Shown piece by piece: positions 49,020 through 58,731 of a DNA stretch of 64,000 nt (the stretch's first letter is position 1; the number at the start of each line of letters is the position of its first letter). The notes below the pieces were generated by a model. That model made no database searches and was not told the DNA's origin. It saw only the letters and a program-made list of their open reading frames with translations. Source of the stretch: DAONFI01 sp035403485 (lineage in GTDB: Bacteria; Planctomycetota; Phycisphaerae; SM23-33); contig CAZIAZ010000006.1 in assembly GCA_964536835.1 (NCBI GenBank), positions 7,566 to 71,565 on the forward strand, in the 5' to 3' direction. The position numbers were made by a program, and so were the translations under genes.

Positions 49020-49634
49020 TCACGGCTTGGCGCGATAAGCCATATTCAGGTATTGCAGAACCGACGGCGTCAGATCCAACCGGTCGGCGGAATACACAAC
49101 TTTCCTTGTGCTTATGAGATTGACCATCTGAGTGGCGTTTTCAACGCTGAAATCGTTCGGCTCAATCTGCAGCACGATATCGACGCCGTTATACTTGGCC
49201 ACCGCGGCGACAGCCTTGCGAACTTCCTCATACATATCTTTGGTGAGATTCAGATGCTCTTCCAGCAGTGAATTCTCCTGCATGCGCAGCCAGACCTGAC
49301 GTTCGATGGCAAGGCGTTTGATTTTTTCCTGCACGCGCTGATACTCAGGCTTGCCGGGGTTGTAGCTGCCGAGCTCCTGCTGGGCGGCTTCGATAGCCTT
49401 GGTTTTCTTCTCATTTTCCGACTGGATAGCCTGCTGCTTCTTCTCCAGCTCTTTCATAAGATCTGTCGCACGATTGTATTTGGTGAATATCTCCATGATA
49501 TTGCACACGGCTACGCTGGTCGGGCCCACCTTCGCCGGCGAAGACTGAGCCACGGTATTTGTCAGCGACATTACACATACGGCTAACGCCGCCAACAGTC
49601 CGAAAACCATCAATTCTCTGCGTGAAACGTTCAT
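49020..49634 (-). CDS. OmpH/Skp-family periplasmic chaperone
   Basis: 204 residues. A signal peptide (cleavage after TVAQ) is followed by the Skp pattern: a short strand VAVCNIMEIFTKYN, then long charged helices (~60-140) forming the tentacle coiled coil, and a final strand segment. It lies directly before lpxD, as skp does in many Gram-negatives. Binds unfolded outer-membrane proteins. Confidence 0.85.
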   Translation of the reverse strand: MNVSRRELMVFGLLAALAVCVMSLTNTVAQSSPAKVGPTSVAVCNIMEIFTKYNRATDLMKELEKKQQAIQSENEKKTKAIEAAQQELGSYNPGKPEYQRVQEKIKRLAIERQVWLRMQENSLLEEHLNLTKDMYEEVRKAVAAVAKYNGVDIVLQIEPNDFSVENATQMVNLISTRKVVYSADRLDLTPSVLQYLNMAYRAKP

Positions 49635-49800
49635 TTCGTAATCCTTTTTAAAAAACTTCCGTCAAGCTGTCAACAAATCCAACAAGCGTAATAGTTTACC
49701 GCACAACGCGGCGGCAATCAACTAATCAGACGTTTTCCATCGGGCAAAATCCTGTCAGGCAGCCTTCGCAAAATCAAAGCGTGAATTCTTTAAAATTCCG

Positions 49801-52800
49801 TCAGACTGTAAAATATCTGGCCTGCGGATGACACGCAACTATCGCTGCCGTCGATAGTTCCGGCACAATTTCAAAACTCTCCGTCAGCCGCAATCCTATT
49901 TCATCCGCACCAAGCAGCCGGAAAAGCTCAGCCTGTAAAGATAAATCCGGACACGACGAATAACCGAAACCATATCTGGCTGACGTTTTTTCATCCAGCC
50001 CCAGTTCGCGGCGAATATGCCTGTGTATCCGGTTGGCCATCGCCTCCGCCAACTCCATGCCCAACGCATAAAGCAGCAGATAATCGCGATACTCGTCAGC
50101 CTCGTATAACCGCCTCGCCTCATTCAGAATACTCTCGCCCACGGTAACGACGAAACCAGGCAGAATGTCTCCTCCGCTTCTGGCCGTGTGAAAATAATCG
50201 GCTACGCACATATGCGGCGCGTCAGCCTGCCGCGGGAACGTAAAAACCGATTGACCCGTCCCGTCGGCGGAACTGACCGTCAGCTTCTCGCCGTCGCTTG
50301 CACAACTGAAATAACCGTAACTGACCATCGGCGTGATTATGCGTTCTTCACGGCAGCGACGGATAAGGCTGTCAAACAGCGGACGTACCTCATTAGCCAA
50401 CATGTCTTCATATTCGTTCCGCGAGAGTTTGCCCATCCTGTATCCCCATCGCACACGGAAAAGCACCTGTTCGTTGAGATAGGGCAATATATCGTCCAGC
50501 GTCCAGTTCGTAATAATTCGTTTGCCGACAAACGGCGGCTGAGGTACAGGATTGTCATGCGATATCGAAAATTCGCCGGCCTTCGTCTGCGGAGCAGCCT
50601 GCTGCGCAGACCAGCTGGACGATTCGAGCGTGCCTGCCTCAAAGCGGTGCATAGCCCGCAAGGCATCGAACGCATCGCTGCAATATACGACTTTTCCGGT
50701 AGTATAATTCGGCACACACTCGCAGGCTACAAACTGTTGAGTGAGAGCGGCGCCGCCGAGCAGTATCGGCTGCGTGAGGCCGGCGTTGGCGTAGATAGGC
50801 ATGTCGGCTTTCATGGTCATCGCCGATTTCACCAGCAGGCCGCTGAGGCCTATCACGTCAACATCGTACTCGCGAGCCTTGGCAATGATTTCCTCAGCCG
50901 GCATTTTTATGCCGATATTATACACCTTGTAACCGTTATTACTCAAAATGATGTCAACGAGGTTTTTGCCGATGTCGTGTACGTCGCCGGCTACGGTAGC
51001 CAGTAGGATTTTGACGGTTTTTTCCTCGCCGCCAGCACTGTTCATGTACGGCTGAAGAAGTTCCACGCTGCGACGCATGACTTCGGCGGACTGCAACACG
51101 AACGGCAGCAGCATTTCACCCCTGCCGAATTTTTCACCGATTATGCGCATGGCCTCAATCAGAAGATTGTTTATTATCTCGGTCGGCGCATACTTTTCCA
51201 GCAGTGCGGCGATGACGTCTTCCAGTCCGTCGCGTTTGCCGGCAAACATGTGCTCGGTAAGCAGCTCCTCAGCCGGCCGACGGTCTTTGGCCGGCTCCTG
51301 CGTCTGCTGCCGAACAGTGGCGTCGTTGAACCGTTCTATGAATCTGGCCAACGGGTCGGGATTTTTTTCGCTCACTCGATTATATATCAGGTCGAGAGCC
51401 ACCGCGCGATCCCGGGCATCCATCTGATTCAGGGGCAGGATTCTGGCGGCATCCACTATGGCGGTATCAAGGCCGGCGGAGATGGCTTCGTGCAGGAACA
51501 TGGAATTCAGTATGCGGCGGCTGGCCGGCTTCAAACCAAAAGATATATTGCTGAGGCCAAGCGTGGTAAAAACGCCCAACAGGTCGCGCTTGACCAGCCG
51601 TATACCGGCGAGCGTCTCTACGCCGGCGTTTTTGGTGGATTCGTCGCCTGAGCCGATGGTAAACGTCAGAACGTCGAAAACCAGGTCGCTCGGCCGCAAG
51701 CCGCACTCACAGACGGCAATGTCGTATATCCGCGTAGCCACCGCGAGTTTTGCGTCTGCCGTCATGGCCATGCCTTTTTCATCGATGGTCAGGGCTATGC
51801 AGGCTGCGCCGTATTTCTTTGCAAGACGACAGATTTTACGCAGATTAGTTCCGCCGTCTTCAAGGTTGATGGAATTTATAAGCGCCCTGCCAGGATAATT
51901 TTTCAGCGCCGTTTCTATTACGTCGGGAGAAGTCGAATCAATCACTACCGGCAGGCGGATGCTGTTGGCGAACATTTTTATCAGCCGTTCCATGTCCGCC
52001 TTCTCATCACGGCCGGCAAATGCTACGCAAAGGTCCAGCGCGTGCGGCGCGCCGGTAGCCTGCTGGTCAAGGCCGACCTGCAACGCGCCGTCGAAATCAC
52101 CGGCGAGCAGAAGTTCGCGAAAATTTTTCGAGCCGTTGGCATTAGCCCGCTCGCCTATCATGAACGGCCGCGGCTGCTGCTCTATCGTGACACTCTGATA
52201 AGCACTGGAAAGAGACGGCTGAAATTCCGGACATCGCATGGCAGGTTTGACGCCGTCGCCAAGAGCATCGACCATGGCTTTTATATGGTCGGGCCGCGTA
52301 CCGCAGCAGCCGCCAATAATGCTGACCCCGTATTGCGTCACGAATTCCCGCATTTTTTTGGCAAACGGCAATGGCTGTTGCATGTAGCAGGTTTTGCCTT
52401 CTATGACCTGCGGCATGCCGGCATTCGGCAGAAGAGAAATGCGGCCCGGCCAGAGTTTGCCGAGCGTACGGATGTGCGGTTCCATGAGATCGGGCCCCAT
52501 CGCGCAGTTCAGGCCCAGCGAAAACAGGCCGAACGGCTCAAGCGTAGTCACCGCCGTCGCAATGTCCGTACCGACGAGCATCTTGCCCGACTGCTCCACC
52601 GTCACCGACGCCATCAGGGGAATTTCACGATTAAGTTCGTTCATCACCTGCTGCGCGGCAATTAGGGCGATGCGGGTCTGCAAAATATCCTGGCAGGTCT
52701 CGATGAGCAGCGCGTCTACGCCGGCATCAATAAGCGGCCGTAATTGCCCGACATAGGCCTCGTGCATTTTGTCAACGGCAATATGGCCCAGGCTGGGCAG

Positions 52801-53151
52801 CTTTGTGGTAGGCCCGACCGAACCGATGACGTAACCGGCGGCATTGTCGGCAGCGACAACGGCGGCTTGAGCGTTGGCGACGGCTGCACGGTTTATTTCA
52901 TCGACTCTGTCCGCAAGGCCATATTCTTCCAAAACTATCGAATTCGCCCCAAAAGTGTTAGTCTCGACAGCCATCGTGCCGACGGCTAAAAATTTCGAGT
53001 GCATCTCCTGCACAATCTGCGGCGCGGCAATATTCAGCCATTCGTTACAGCCCTCACGGCCGGCCCACGCAGAATCAGGAATATCCATGCCCTGAAGAGT
53101 CGACCCGCAAGCACCGTCAAGTATTAAAATTTCGTGAGACTCGATACTCAA
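49801..53151 (-). CDS. metH: Cobalamin-dependent methionine synthase
   Basis: 1116 residues from a TTG at 53151 that has GGAG six bases upstream; a TTG at 53163 is possible too, and no ATG fits. The order of domains is homocysteine-binding (zinc cysteines in LNCAMGP and GGCCGTRPDH), pterin-binding (RANANGSKNFRE, INSINLEDG), cobalamin-binding with DVHDIGKNLV, and the activation domain with RYGFGYSSCPD. It is slightly shorter than the E. coli enzyme but has all modules. The ~115 bp upstream show no riboswitch that I can recognise. Confidence 0.94.
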   Translation of the reverse strand: MSIESHEILILDGACGSTLQGMDIPDSAWAGREGCNEWLNIAAPQIVQEMHSKFLAVGTMAVETNTFGANSIVLEEYGLADRVDEINRAAVANAQAAVVAADNAAGYVIGSVGPTTKLPSLGHIAVDKMHEAYVGQLRPLIDAGVDALLIETCQDILQTRIALIAAQQVMNELNREIPLMASVTVEQSGKMLVGTDIATAVTTLEPFGLFSLGLNCAMGPDLMEPHIRTLGKLWPGRISLLPNAGMPQVIEGKTCYMQQPLPFAKKMREFVTQYGVSIIGGCCGTRPDHIKAMVDALGDGVKPAMRCPEFQPSLSSAYQSVTIEQQPRPFMIGERANANGSKNFRELLLAGDFDGALQVGLDQQATGAPHALDLCVAFAGRDEKADMERLIKMFANSIRLPVVIDSTSPDVIETALKNYPGRALINSINLEDGGTNLRKICRLAKKYGAACIALTIDEKGMAMTADAKLAVATRIYDIAVCECGLRPSDLVFDVLTFTIGSGDESTKNAGVETLAGIRLVKRDLLGVFTTLGLSNISFGLKPASRRILNSMFLHEAISAGLDTAIVDAARILPLNQMDARDRAVALDLIYNRVSEKNPDPLARFIERFNDATVRQQTQEPAKDRRPAEELLTEHMFAGKRDGLEDVIAALLEKYAPTEIINNLLIEAMRIIGEKFGRGEMLLPFVLQSAEVMRRSVELLQPYMNSAGGEEKTVKILLATVAGDVHDIGKNLVDIILSNNGYKVYNIGIKMPAEEIIAKAREYDVDVIGLSGLLVKSAMTMKADMPIYANAGLTQPILLGGAALTQQFVACECVPNYTTGKVVYCSDAFDALRAMHRFEAGTLESSSWSAQQAAPQTKAGEFSISHDNPVPQPPFVGKRIITNWTLDDILPYLNEQVLFRVRWGYRMGKLSRNEYEDMLANEVRPLFDSLIRRCREERIITPMVSYGYFSCASDGEKLTVSSADGTGQSVFTFPRQADAPHMCVADYFHTARSGGDILPGFVVTVGESILNEARRLYEADEYRDYLLLYALGMELAEAMANRIHRHIRRELGLDEKTSARYGFGYSSCPDLSLQAELFRLLGADEIGLRLTESFEIVPELSTAAIVACHPQARYFTV

Positions 53152-53266
53152 AACATTCTCCAAAACAAAAAGGCAGCCGGCAAACCACAGTCAGCCGCCA
53201 TGAATACGTTTTCAAAATGGTTACCCAACATGACTGCCGACCGTCGACTGCCAACTGCCGTCCGGA

Positions 53267-54145
53267 CTATTTTACGGCGCCGAAATCTTTCAAAAATTTT
53301 CTGAGCATCGGGCGATACTGCTCGTCCAGGGGCGAGAGCGGCAGACGCAGGGAATCGTCACACAAGCCGGCCATGGACATGGCGGCTTTCACGGGAATGG
53401 GGTTCGTCTCGCAGAACATGGCTCTGCACAGGGGGAAAAGCCGCAAATGCTGTCTGCGGGCCGATTCGTAATCGCCGGCGGCTGCAAAGTCGCAAAGTTT
53501 GCGAACCTCAGCCGGCAGAACGTTGGCCAGAACGCTGACGACACCTTTGCCGCCGACGCTCATTATCGGCAACGTCAGTGAATCATCGCCGGAAAGTATC
53601 GTAATGTCGCACATGCTCGCGATGGCAGTGGACATATCAAGTTTGCCGGTAGCCTCCTTGACCGCGACCACCTGCTCTATCTGGTTATACATGTTGACGA
53701 TGGTTTCCGCGGTCAATTCCACGCCTGTTCTGCCGGGTATGTTGTACAGCACTATCGGCAGACCGACTTCGGCGATGCGTGCGACATGGGCATACATGCC
53801 TCGCTGCGTGGGCTTGTTGTAATACGGATTCACTATGAGGCAGGCGTCTGCGCCGGCTTTTTTGGCATGAGCGGTAATGCGGTATGCCTCTTCGGTAGAG
53901 TTGCTGCCAGTACCGGCGATAACCGGCACGCGGCCAGCCACCTTTTCCACCGTAAATTCTATCACACGGTCATGTTCCTTGTAATCAAGCGTGGGAGACT
54001 CGCCGGTAGTGCCGCACGGCACTATCGCCTGAGTTCCGCCGGCAATCTGGAATTCAATCAGCCTGCCCAACGTATCGTAATCCACACTTTCGCCATGAAA
54101 CGGCGTGACCAGTGCAACCATTGATCCTTCGAGCTTCAGACTCAT
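53267..54145 (-). CDS. dapA: 4-hydroxy-tetrahydrodipicolinate synthase
   Basis: 292 residues. It has GTTGESPTL, the YYNKPTQRG block, YNIPGRTG and the Schiff-base lysine in VVAVKEATG. First step of lysine/DAP synthesis. The start overlaps the pdxJ stop by ATGA. Confidence 0.95.
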   Translation of the reverse strand: MSLKLEGSMVALVTPFHGESVDYDTLGRLIEFQIAGGTQAIVPCGTTGESPTLDYKEHDRVIEFTVEKVAGRVPVIAGTGSNSTEEAYRITAHAKKAGADACLIVNPYYNKPTQRGMYAHVARIAEVGLPIVLYNIPGRTGVELTAETIVNMYNQIEQVVAVKEATGKLDMSTAIASMCDITILSGDDSLTLPIMSVGGKGVVSVLANVLPAEVRKLCDFAAAGDYESARRQHLRLFPLCRAMFCETNPIPVKAAMSMAGLCDDSLRLPLSPLDEQYRPMLRKFLKDFGAVK

Positions 54146-54927
54146 AACGCAATCCTTTCAAGCTCCAGCGGTTCCGGAGCACTTTGTGACCTGTCAATCA
54201 ATCGCTTCATTTCAGCCACAGCCTCCCGCAGACCAGTGAATATACCGCGAGCTATTATCGTATGGCCGATATTGAATTCCGTAAATCCCCGCAGAGCCGC
54301 GAGAATGTGAACGTTCTGATAGGTTATTCCGTGGCCGGCATGTACTATAAGGCCCTGGTCAAGGCCTACGGCTAAGCCGTTTCGCACATCGGCAAAAGCG
54401 CCAGCTACCGCCTCCTGCGACGCCTTCGACCCGTCCGGCGGCAATATCGCGTTCGCCAGAGTGCCGGTATGAAGTTCTACGCACTGGGCCCCGGCATTGC
54501 GGCTGGCGATTATCTGCGACTCGACAGGGTCGATAAATGCGCTGACCATGATGCCGGCGTCGTTAAGACGTCGCGTCACTTCGGAAAAACGCTCAAACTG
54601 GCTGACGACGTCGAGGCCGCCCTCGGTAGTGATTTCCTGGCGGTTTTCAGGCACAAGCGTCGCCTGGGTCGGCCGCAATTCAAGGGCTATCCGCACTATC
54701 TCCTCGTCGAGCGACATCTCCATGTTCAGCTTGCCGCGAACGGTCCGCCGTAACAAACCGGCGTCGCGGTCATTTATGTGACGCCTGTCCTTGCGAAGAT
54801 GAAATGTAATGCAACTTGCCCCGCCAAGCTCAGCCGCCGCCGCGGCCCAGACCGGATCGGGCTCTACCGTACGCCTGGCCTGACGAATCGTGGCGACGTG
54901 GTCTATGTTTACTCCTAATCCTATCAT
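54142..54927 (-). CDS. pdxJ: Pyridoxine 5'-phosphate synthase
   Basis: 261 residues. The N-terminus GVNIDHVATIRQARR and the motif FHLRKDRRHI are diagnostic for PdxJ; VELHTG follows. Condenses 1-deoxyxylulose-5-phosphate with 3-amino-2-oxopropyl phosphate. Coupled to dapA, whose enzyme is not PLP-dependent, so the pairing is probably only transcriptional. Confidence 0.95.
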   Translation of the reverse strand: MIGLGVNIDHVATIRQARRTVEPDPVWAAAAAELGGASCITFHLRKDRRHINDRDAGLLRRTVRGKLNMEMSLDEEIVRIALELRPTQATLVPENRQEITTEGGLDVVSQFERFSEVTRRLNDAGIMVSAFIDPVESQIIASRNAGAQCVELHTGTLANAILPPDGSKASQEAVAGAFADVRNGLAVGLDQGLIVHAGHGITYQNVHILAALRGFTEFNIGHTIIARGIFTGLREAVAEMKRLIDRSQSAPEPLELERIAL

Positions 54928-55167
54928 CTAAAATATACTCCCAATACCGTTCAGCGGCATCACGACCATAGAAAAAATTCAAACATGTTTTCCTGTATTA
55001 ACGTCGGCATACCGACAGCAGCGGCAGTCATGTATTATAAAAACTTTGCATGCTCTGGAAAACCCTTATTTCTGACAATTGTTTCAATAATCAACCGGCT
55101 GAGACGATATTACAGAGACAGGTAAAAGCTGTTTCAATCCCTCATTTTTTTCGCAAAAATTCACAAA

Positions 55168-56202
55168 CTACAGAACAGTCGCCCACGGCACATCATAACT
55201 GCCTTTTTCAATCAGGCTGATGGCGTGTTCGGCCATTTTTACACAATTAAATTCATTATGAGCCCTTTCCATTCCGGCTCTCGCAATTTTTACACGTTCC
55301 GCATCGTGTTTCAAATACCAGTCAGCCAATTCAAAAAATTCATCCGCAGTGTCAAAATATCTCAAGTGAACTCCATCCTGAAAAAGCATGTCGGTATCTG
55401 GCACTCTCTTGGCCAATACGAAGGCGCCACATGAAAGGCTGTTGATAAACCTGTCGGAGTGATAAAGTCTGACATTGTTTACGGCATTGATGCTCAGCGC
55501 TATCTTCGCCCCCCCAAGAGCATAAAAACAGTCAAGGCCGTCTATGGCCGGCTGGCCAAATGCGCCATATACTTTTGCATTGGGCATTCTGGATAATCTT
55601 TCAACGATGGCAAATCTGTCATCGTCGCATTCGCCCTGGCCGTGGGTGGCTTTGCCGGCGAATATTATATCGCTCCTGAACTTCTCGTCGACATCATACG
55701 GCCGCTGAATATCAGGGTCGCATAAACATGGAATGAATGCACAACGAGGGACTCCCAACTTCTTGTATGCTTTCAGAAATTCGCCAGCATCCGTATTCAT
55801 CACGATATCCATCTTCTTCGCAACCTCAATCTTGTTGATATCGCTTTCAAGAAACCAGTCGATATCCCTGCCGACGAAGATTGCATTCGGCGCAACTTTT
55901 TTCATTCCGGCAACAGTTTCGCCGTCCATGTCTTTCATTGTGATTATCATTACAATATCAGGATGGTAATATCGAATCTGCTCAGCAATGACTTCATCCG
56001 CCTTTTTTTTGCCCAATTTCAGCATGATTCCCCCAAATTTAACGGGAGCCAGCTGCGCTACCATATCAATATAGCTGAAGCATTGTACATCATGGCCCAG
56101 CCGCATAAATCCTTTAATCCAATGACGATTTTCGGCACGTATCGCGCGCGCTCTGCCATGTTTAAAATCTGCGACAAGAAAAATGCGTTTAGGCTGTGAC
56201 AT
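55168..56202 (-). CDS. Glycosyltransferase, CgeB-like (GT-B fold)
   Basis: 344 residues from the ATG at 56202 with AGGA upstream. The C-terminal half has DIIFAGKATH, the donor-site stretch AKIALSINAVNNVRLYHSDRFINSLSCGAFVLAKRVP and the segment LRYFDTADEFFELADWYLKH, as in CgeB/GT1-like spore-coat or surface glycosyltransferases. The acceptor is unknown. It stands alone, and the 240 bp downstream are non-coding. Confidence 0.78.
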   Translation of the reverse strand: MSQPKRIFLVADFKHGRARAIRAENRHWIKGFMRLGHDVQCFSYIDMVAQLAPVKFGGIMLKLGKKKADEVIAEQIRYYHPDIVMIITMKDMDGETVAGMKKVAPNAIFVGRDIDWFLESDINKIEVAKKMDIVMNTDAGEFLKAYKKLGVPRCAFIPCLCDPDIQRPYDVDEKFRSDIIFAGKATHGQGECDDDRFAIVERLSRMPNAKVYGAFGQPAIDGLDCFYALGGAKIALSINAVNNVRLYHSDRFINSLSCGAFVLAKRVPDTDMLFQDGVHLRYFDTADEFFELADWYLKHDAERVKIARAGMERAHNEFNCVKMAEHAISLIEKGSYDVPWATVL

Positions 56203-56372
56203 AAGGCATCCTGAAGATTTCAGACCGAATTTGAACAAGTACGCTTCGTGGAATAATTTACGGGACAATGATAGGTAAATTCAAAACGTTAATCAATTAC
56301 AAAATCAGCCGGCAACTCCGGCAGCCACTGAATAAACGATGCCTCTGCGAACGTCTTTGACAGAAAAAGGGT

Positions 56373-56401
56373 TTGACACAATTTATCCAATTACTTATGG
56401 T
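56373..56401 (+). promoter_or_regulatory. Possible promoter of the DUF3467/HlyD/M50/SecA-like cluster
   Basis: TTGACA (56373-56378), a 17-bp spacer, then TATGGT (56396-56401). Another TTGACA at 56357 and a TTGACC at 56404 lie next to it. The intergenic region 56203-56489 shows no gene. Confidence 0.45.
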
Positions 56402-56489
56402 GTTTGACCGCAGGATATTGTATATTCGGCGATTTGAAATCGGCAGATATTATGTGTAATTCCAACAAGGCTTTTTTAAAGGGAAAATC

Positions 56490-56810
56490 ATGGTAGAAGA
56501 AAACGCCCAGAATCAACAGGTAAAATTGACAATCGACCAGCGCGACATGCATACGTTTTACGCCAATGCATTCCAGACCAATGTCACGCCTGAGGAATTA
56601 TTCGTAAGTTTCGGCACGAATCAGCCCATTCCCGCGCAGGACGGCAGTAAACAGCCGCAAATAATGCTCAAGCTCGAAAGTCGTATAGCGATGAACTATT
56701 ACACCGCCAAACGGCTGGCGATTCAGCTTTCGCAGGCTGTACAGGGTTTTGAGGAGCGGTTCGGCGTACTTGAGCTTGATATCAACAAGCGAACTCAGGG
56801 CAAGAAATAA
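56490..56810 (+). CDS. DUF3467 domain protein
   Basis: 106 residues. The pattern YANAFQTNVTPEELFVSFG...AMNYYTAKRLAIQLSQAVQGFEERFG matches small DUF3467 proteins, whose function is not known. It has no signal and is cytoplasmic. It is the first gene of the HlyD/M50/SecA-like cluster, 25 bp before the next gene, which suggests it is part of this system. Confidence 0.8.
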   Translation: MVEENAQNQQVKLTIDQRDMHTFYANAFQTNVTPEELFVSFGTNQPIPAQDGSKQPQIMLKLESRIAMNYYTAKRLAIQLSQAVQGFEERFGVLELDINKRTQGKK

Positions 56811-56835
56811 TTTTACGTCGCAGACGGCTTAACAA

Positions 56836-58716
56836 GTGCCCGATGACATGATTGACAATTTGGCCGCACGGCATATATCCGATGCCGACCCGCAGGAAGA
56901 AATTCATCGCCTGATAAGATTTGAAGGCACTTTTGAGGAATTTTTGTGCAAGTGGCTGAGTGCGGTCTGTCATTGTGCGTCGGCATCTCAAGCCGCCGTA
57001 CTTGACAGGGATGAAACTCACGGCAACATCGTAGCCAAAGCGATATTTCCGTCGACAGAGGTTGGCGGCGGTATGCCTTTTTGGCTGCAACAGTTTGCCG
57101 CGCAGCTTGGCCGTAATGCCGATTGGCCAGCCGAATGCAGTATTCATGACATTCCCGTTCCAGGCGGTTTTTACGGCCAGACGCAAAAGGTTTTCGCCTA
57201 TCCGCTGGGCATCGACGGCACGAAACTGATAGCGGCGTTTCTCATTTCCGGCGAATGCGACTCAAAACGCCTGGCCGCGATTACAGCCCCCTTTACGTGC
57301 CTCATAAACAACTATGTCGCCGGCAGAAAAGTTTCCGTCCAGGAAAATTCCCTGCGGCGATTCAGAAAACTTTTCGAGTTGCAGTCGTCGTTGCGGCATC
57401 ATGCCAGATTCGGGCCGCTGGCTATGGCGATATGCAACGAAATCGCAACCGCAGCCGGCGCGGAGAGAGTTTCACTTGGCGTACTCGGCGGCCACTTCGT
57501 CAAATGCATGGCCATGAGTCACACCGAGAAACTCAACCGCAAGATGAAAGTCGTCAGGCAGGTCGAACAGGCAATGGAGGAATGTCTCGACCAGCAGCAA
57601 GTGGTGATTTATCCCGCCGGCGACGGCGACCGCGCAGTAACACGCATGGCCGAAGAACTCTCCCGCCATCATGGCTCAGGCCAGATAATCGCCATACCAA
57701 TCACACCCGCCGATGAGCCTAAAATCGTCATACTTATGGAATTCACCGACCGCCGCAACGATTTGAAGGAACTCCTTGAAATCACAGGCGCGATTTGCGA
57801 GGTCGAAGCGGCGAGGCTGTACGAATTTTACCTGCACAGCTGCTGGTTCGGCATCCGGATAGCCCGCGAAATAAAGAAATTCGCAGCCATCGTCGTAGGC
57901 GCCAAACACACATGGCTGAAACTCGCCGCAATAGCGATTATATGCGTGCTTTTCTGGGCCGTGTTTTTCAGGGGCGATTATGAAATAGAGTCTCCCGTCG
58001 TGCTGGAAGCCGTCCAGCAACGGGTAGTCGCCGCGCCGTTCGAGTGTTATCTCGTAGAAGCCGACGTTCAGCCGGGCGACTATGTGCAGGCTGGCAAGAC
58101 CATGCTCGGCCGTCTGGATGACGGCGAACTGCGGCAACAGCTCGCATCGCTGGAGGCAAGGCGGCAGACTTCCGTAAAACGGGCTGCGATGGCCATGCGG
58201 GAGGGCAAAACTGCAGAATCGCAGGTGGAACTCGCACAGGCTAAACAGGCTCAGGCCGACATGGATATCGTCAGATACAAACTCTCGAAAGTAAACATCG
58301 TCGCGCCGACAAGCGGCTATCTCGTATCCGAGGACATGGGCAAGCAGTTGGGCCGCGCGTTCAAAATCGGCGACGTCCTGTTTGAAATCGCAGCCGTAGA
58401 TTCTCTCCGCGCGGTCATCCGCGTCGAAGAGGAAGACATCAGCCAGCTTTCCGTCGGCCAGTCCGGCGAATTCGCAATCATCGCCAACCCGGACAAAAAA
58501 CTCCGGTTCACCATAGAACGGATACATCCAGCCGCCAATGTCGTGGAACAGAAAAATATCTTTGAAGTCTGGGCGAAAATAGAAGAGCGGCCGACGTGGC
58601 TGCGGCCCGGCCTTGAGGGCGAGGCGCACATATACGTCGGCAAACGAAGGCACATCTGGATATGGACTCATCGTGCTGCGGACTGGATACAGATGAAGCT
58701 CTGGCAGTGGTTTTAG
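56836..58716 (+). CDS. GAF-like/HlyD-type membrane fusion protein
   Basis: 626 residues from a GTG at 56836 (an ATG at 56848 is possible). The cytoplasmic N-terminal half (~160-340) resembles a GAF domain (LAMAICNEIATAAGAERVSLGVLGG..., GQIIAIPITP). One membrane helix (~359-379) follows. The periplasmic part is HlyD/biotinyl-lipoyl-like: QQRVVAAPFECYLVEADVQPGDYVQAGKTMLGRLDDGEL, a short hairpin, then IVAPTSGYLVSEDMGKQLG and a beta-barrel. Such a cytoplasmic sensor fused to an adaptor is unusual. It lies 15 bp before the M50 gene. Confidence 0.8.
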   Translation: MPDDMIDNLAARHISDADPQEEIHRLIRFEGTFEEFLCKWLSAVCHCASASQAAVLDRDETHGNIVAKAIFPSTEVGGGMPFWLQQFAAQLGRNADWPAECSIHDIPVPGGFYGQTQKVFAYPLGIDGTKLIAAFLISGECDSKRLAAITAPFTCLINNYVAGRKVSVQENSLRRFRKLFELQSSLRHHARFGPLAMAICNEIATAAGAERVSLGVLGGHFVKCMAMSHTEKLNRKMKVVRQVEQAMEECLDQQQVVIYPAGDGDRAVTRMAEELSRHHGSGQIIAIPITPADEPKIVILMEFTDRRNDLKELLEITGAICEVEAARLYEFYLHSCWFGIRIAREIKKFAAIVVGAKHTWLKLAAIAIICVLFWAVFFRGDYEIESPVVLEAVQQRVVAAPFECYLVEADVQPGDYVQAGKTMLGRLDDGELRQQLASLEARRQTSVKRAAMAMREGKTAESQVELAQAKQAQADMDIVRYKLSKVNIVAPTSGYLVSEDMGKQLGRAFKIGDVLFEIAAVDSLRAVIRVEEEDISQLSVGQSGEFAIIANPDKKLRFTIERIHPAANVVEQKNIFEVWAKIEERPTWLRPGLEGEAHIYVGKRRHIWIWTHRAADWIQMKLWQWF

Positions 58717-58731
58717 GAGGAATGGCCGGCC

